Shown: positions 43,233 through 45,114 of the stretch, one piece after another | How the letters are laid out: every line of letters starts with the position of its first letter | How positions within the stretch are numbered: the stretch's first letter is position 1 | The notes under the pieces: model-generated | What the model saw: only the letters and a program-made list of their open reading frames with translations | Database searches by the model: none | Told to the model about the DNA's origin: nothing | Source: Comamonadaceae bacterium | GTDB lineage: Bacteria; Pseudomonadota; Gammaproteobacteria; Burkholderiales; Burkholderiaceae_C | NCBI GenBank assembly: GCA_947450675.1 | Contig: CANFWI010000024.1 | Coordinates: 1 to 45,114, forward strand | DNA: 45,114 nucleotides | Reading direction: 5' to 3' | Position numbers and translations under genes: made by a program

Positions 43233-44192
43233 ATGCGTCGCGACATGTTTCTGAAATCTCTGGCCGCGCTGGCCGCCGCCGGTACGTTGCCGTTGTCGGC
43301 CTTGGCCGCTGCCAACATCAAGATGATGATTCCCGCCAACCCAGGTGGCGGATGGGACACCACCGGCCGGGCGCTGGGCAAAGCCTTGGTGGACGCCGGT
43401 TCTGCGGCCACGGTGATCTTTGACAATCGGGGCGGTGCTGCGGGTGCTTTGGGTCTGGCTCAATTTGTCAACGGCAGCAAAGGCGATGCGAATGCGCTGA
43501 TGGTCATGGGGGCGGTGATGCTCGGTGGCCAGATCACCGGCAAGCCGCCGGTCAGTCTGTCGCAGGCGACGCCGATTGCGCGTCTGACCAGCGAATACAA
43601 CGTGTTTGTGTTGCCGGCTAACTCGCCCTTCAAGTCGATGGCGGAAGTCATTGCACAGCTCAAGAAAGACCCCGGCAGCGTCAAGTGGGGCGGCGGTTCA
43701 CGCGGTTCTACCGAGCACATTGCGGCGGCCATGATCGCCCGTGAAGTTGGCGTTGACCCATCGAAAATCAACTACGTCGCTTTTCGGGGCGGTGGTGAAG
43801 CCACAGCCGCTATTTTGGGCGGCAACGTCACAGTGGGCGGCAGCGGCTACAGCGAGTTCGCTGAATACATCAGCACCGGCAAGATGAAAGCGCTGGCCGT
43901 GACGTCGGACACCCGCCTCAAAGGTGTGGCTGTGCCGACGCTCAAGGAGCAGGGCATCAATGTGGTGATCGGTAATTGGCGCGGTGTGTATGGCGCGCCT
44001 GGCATCACGCCAGCGCAGCGTCAGGCGCTCACAGAGCTGGTGCTGAAAGCCGTCAAGACCAAGTCTTGGGCGGAGGCTTCTGAGAAAAACAACTGGACGC
44101 CTGCGGTGCTCTCAGGCCCGGCTTTTGAGAAGTTTGTCGACGACGACTTCGCCAGCCTGCGCGCGACGATGGTCAAGTCCGGAATGATCTGA
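43233..44192 (+). CDS. tctC: TctC periplasmic tricarboxylate-binding receptor
   Basis: A 319-residue receptor. The leader begins MRRDMFLKSLAALAAAG, close to a Tat signal, and ends near SALAA. The mature start IKMMIPANPGGGWDTTGRALG and the DNRGGAAG block are those of true TctC rather than generic Bug proteins (PANPGGGWD in place of PFxxGGxxD). AAAGGAG precedes the ATG. With tctD/tctE divergent and tctB/tctA following, this is a standard tct locus. A repeat of about 170 bases separates it from tctB. Confidence 0.92.
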   Translation: MRRDMFLKSLAALAAAGTLPLSALAAANIKMMIPANPGGGWDTTGRALGKALVDAGSAATVIFDNRGGAAGALGLAQFVNGSKGDANALMVMGAVMLGGQITGKPPVSLSQATPIARLTSEYNVFVLPANSPFKSMAEVIAQLKKDPGSVKWGGGSRGSTEHIAAAMIAREVGVDPSKINYVAFRGGGEATAAILGGNVTVGGSGYSEFAEYISTGKMKALAVTSDTRLKGVAVPTLKEQGINVVIGNWRGVYGAPGITPAQRQALTELVLKAVKTKSWAEASEKNNWTPAVLSGPAFEKFVDDDFASLRATMVKSGMI

Positions 44193-44205
44193 GCCTGTCA
44201 ACGCT

Positions 44206-44371
44206 GGATGGCTGCGCTTTGCTTGCCATGACGGATTTTTCGTCCGAGGCGTATTTCTCGTCACTGCGAGCGCAGCGCGGCAGTCCAGCAGCCCGAATTC
44301 GAAGTCATGGATTGCCGCGCTCCGCTCGCAAAGACGTAGGGGGATGGCTGCGCTTTAATCCCCATGACGGA
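44206..44371. repeat. Composite repeat: direct repeats around a long inverted repeat
   Basis: Two 30-base direct repeats (44206-44235 and 44342-44371, mostly identical, beginning GGATGGCTGCGCTTT and ending CCATGACGGA) flank an inverted repeat. The latter has 29-base arms at 44259-44287 and 44308-44336, 25 of 29 matching, around a 20-base loop. It resembles the GCGAGCGCAGCGCGGCA-type interspersed repeats of proteobacteria. It lies between the tctC stop and tctB start. I saw no second copy in the window. Confidence 0.75.
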
Positions 44372-44395
44372 CAGTGTGTTTGATTTTTATATTGA

Positions 44396-44926
44396 GTGAT
44401 GTTTGCTATGACTGCACCTACTTCCCCGGCCACCTCGCCCTTCCAGACCGTCATCGGCGTCGGTGTTATTTTGCTGGCGCTGGGCTTGGCCACTGGCGCT
44501 TTGAGTATTTCCTCTGAAGCGGGTTATGGCGGCGTTGGGCCGAATTTCTTGCCTTGGCTGGTGGCGCTGGCGTTGCTGTTGTGCGGCGGCTTCATGCTGT
44601 TTGAGTCGCGCACCGGCGGTTTTCGGGCCCTTGACGAAGCGCCGGGTGCCACCAAAGCCTATTGGCCCGGCTTCGTCTGGGTCTCGGCCGGCTTGTTGGC
44701 CAACGCGGCTCTCATCACCACCATCGGTTTCATCTTCAGTTGCACCCTGTGTTTTGTGCTGGCAGTGCAGGGCTTGCGTGGGGCTCAAGGTGACATGGAC
44801 CGGCGTCCGGTGATGTGGCTCAAAGACATCCTGATTGGCTTGGCAATTTCGGCGCCGGTCTACTGGACTTTCACCCAGTTTTTGGCGATCAATCTGCCGG
44901 GCATCACCGGCACCGGTTGGCTCTGA
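44396..44926 (+). CDS. tctB: Tripartite tricarboxylate transporter, small membrane subunit
   Basis: A 176-residue protein with four hydrophobic segments: about 19-40, 51-67, 96-115 and 142-160. FLPWLVALALLLCGG is in the second, the TctB layout. GTG 44396, ATG 44399 and ATG 44408 are all possible starts and none has a clear ribosome site. It follows the composite repeat and precedes tctA by 62 bases. It works with tctA and tctC in the inner membrane. Confidence 0.85.
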   Translation: MMFAMTAPTSPATSPFQTVIGVGVILLALGLATGALSISSEAGYGGVGPNFLPWLVALALLLCGGFMLFESRTGGFRALDEAPGATKAYWPGFVWVSAGLLANAALITTIGFIFSCTLCFVLAVQGLRGAQGDMDRRPVMWLKDILIGLAISAPVYWTFTQFLAINLPGITGTGWL

Positions 44927-44988
44927 GCGCCGCTCAACGGTTTTTCAGGTTTCTTGATTTTTAGATTTTTTTCAGGTTCACCGCTGTC

Positions 44989-45114
44989 ATGGATATTTTC
45001 AATCAACTGATGCAGGGCTTTGCCACTGCGGCCACACCGGTCAACCTGCTGTGGTGTTTTGTCGGCTGCGCGTTGGGCACCGCCATTGGCGTGTTGCCGG
45101 GCATTGGCCCTGCA
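44989..45114 (+). CDS. tctA: Tripartite tricarboxylate transporter, large subunit (3' truncated by window)
   Basis: Only the first 42 codons are visible. They begin [11 protein letters not shown] and reach [13 protein letters not shown], the diagnostic TctA glycine loop, in the same place as in the complete tctA gene of this window. The gene continues past the window end. It completes the tctCBA set controlled by tctDE. Confidence 0.88.
   Translation, partial: MDIFNQLMQGFATAATPVNLLWCFVGCALGTAIGVLPGIGPA

Noticed and set aside
42424..43254. Frame of 276 codons opposite tctD
   Set aside because: tctD has all response-regulator residues; the opposite frame is a low-complexity shadow.
1..45114. 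CRISPR array, tRNA or rRNA genes, prophage
   Set aside because: No regularly spaced repeats, no cloverleaf with a CCA-type end and no phage genes were found on reading; a covariance search would settle the tRNA question.

Overview
The window looks like a chromosomal segment of a betaproteobacterium, most likely Burkholderiales and probably Comamonadaceae. This is inferred from gene content: a PHA-granule phasin, a DUF1840 protein, a TctDE/TctCBA set, BioMNY, and nine Bug-type (TctC-like) periplasmic binding proteins in 45 kb. I saw no rRNA, tRNA, CRISPR array, transposase or phage gene.

Region 1 (1-7320) is mostly housekeeping: the 3' end of a DnaQ/UvrC-type nuclease gene, an SF1 helicase, a DUF1840 protein, an OprB-type porin, a phasin with a PhaR-like operator and a strong terminator, a nitroreductase, and a D,D-carboxypeptidase.

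Region 2 (7635-20535, minus strand) is a tightly packed 12-gene run divergent from a LysR gene. Its order is Bug, Bug, aldehyde dehydrogenase, sulfatase, secreted chemoreceptor-like sensor domain, ThDP enzyme, Bug without a signal peptide, TctC, TctB, TctA, Bug, NIPSNAP. I read it as an uptake and catabolism locus for a carboxylated sulfate ester. The sulfatase has no signal peptide, so desulfation would follow import. Region 3 (21839-25485) is a smaller sulfatase plus Bug module with its own LysR and a clear T-N11-A operator.

Region 4 (25545-35192) has a minus-strand run of Bug, alpha/beta hydrolase, bioM, bioN, bioY, acyl-CoA synthetase and an atypical thiolase. A LysR gene, a CaiB-type CoA-transferase and an HMG-CoA-lyase-like gene are divergent from it. 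BioY, acyl-CoA synthetase and thiolase together recall the Bacillus subtilis biotin-regulon operon yhfUTS.

Region 5 (35209-37421, minus) holds what I consider the most unusual object: a potassium channel with two complete tandem voltage-sensor domains in front of one pore, translationally coupled to a small single-pass membrane protein. Region 6 (37774-40578) is a KKCGH-type lyase, Bug and SDR operon whose SDR lacks the catalytic Tyr and Lys. Region 7 (40589-45114) has an Hsp15-like S4 protein, the two-component pair tctE/tctD, and divergent tctC, tctB and tctA (tctA cut by the window end). A composite repeat lies between tctC and tctB.
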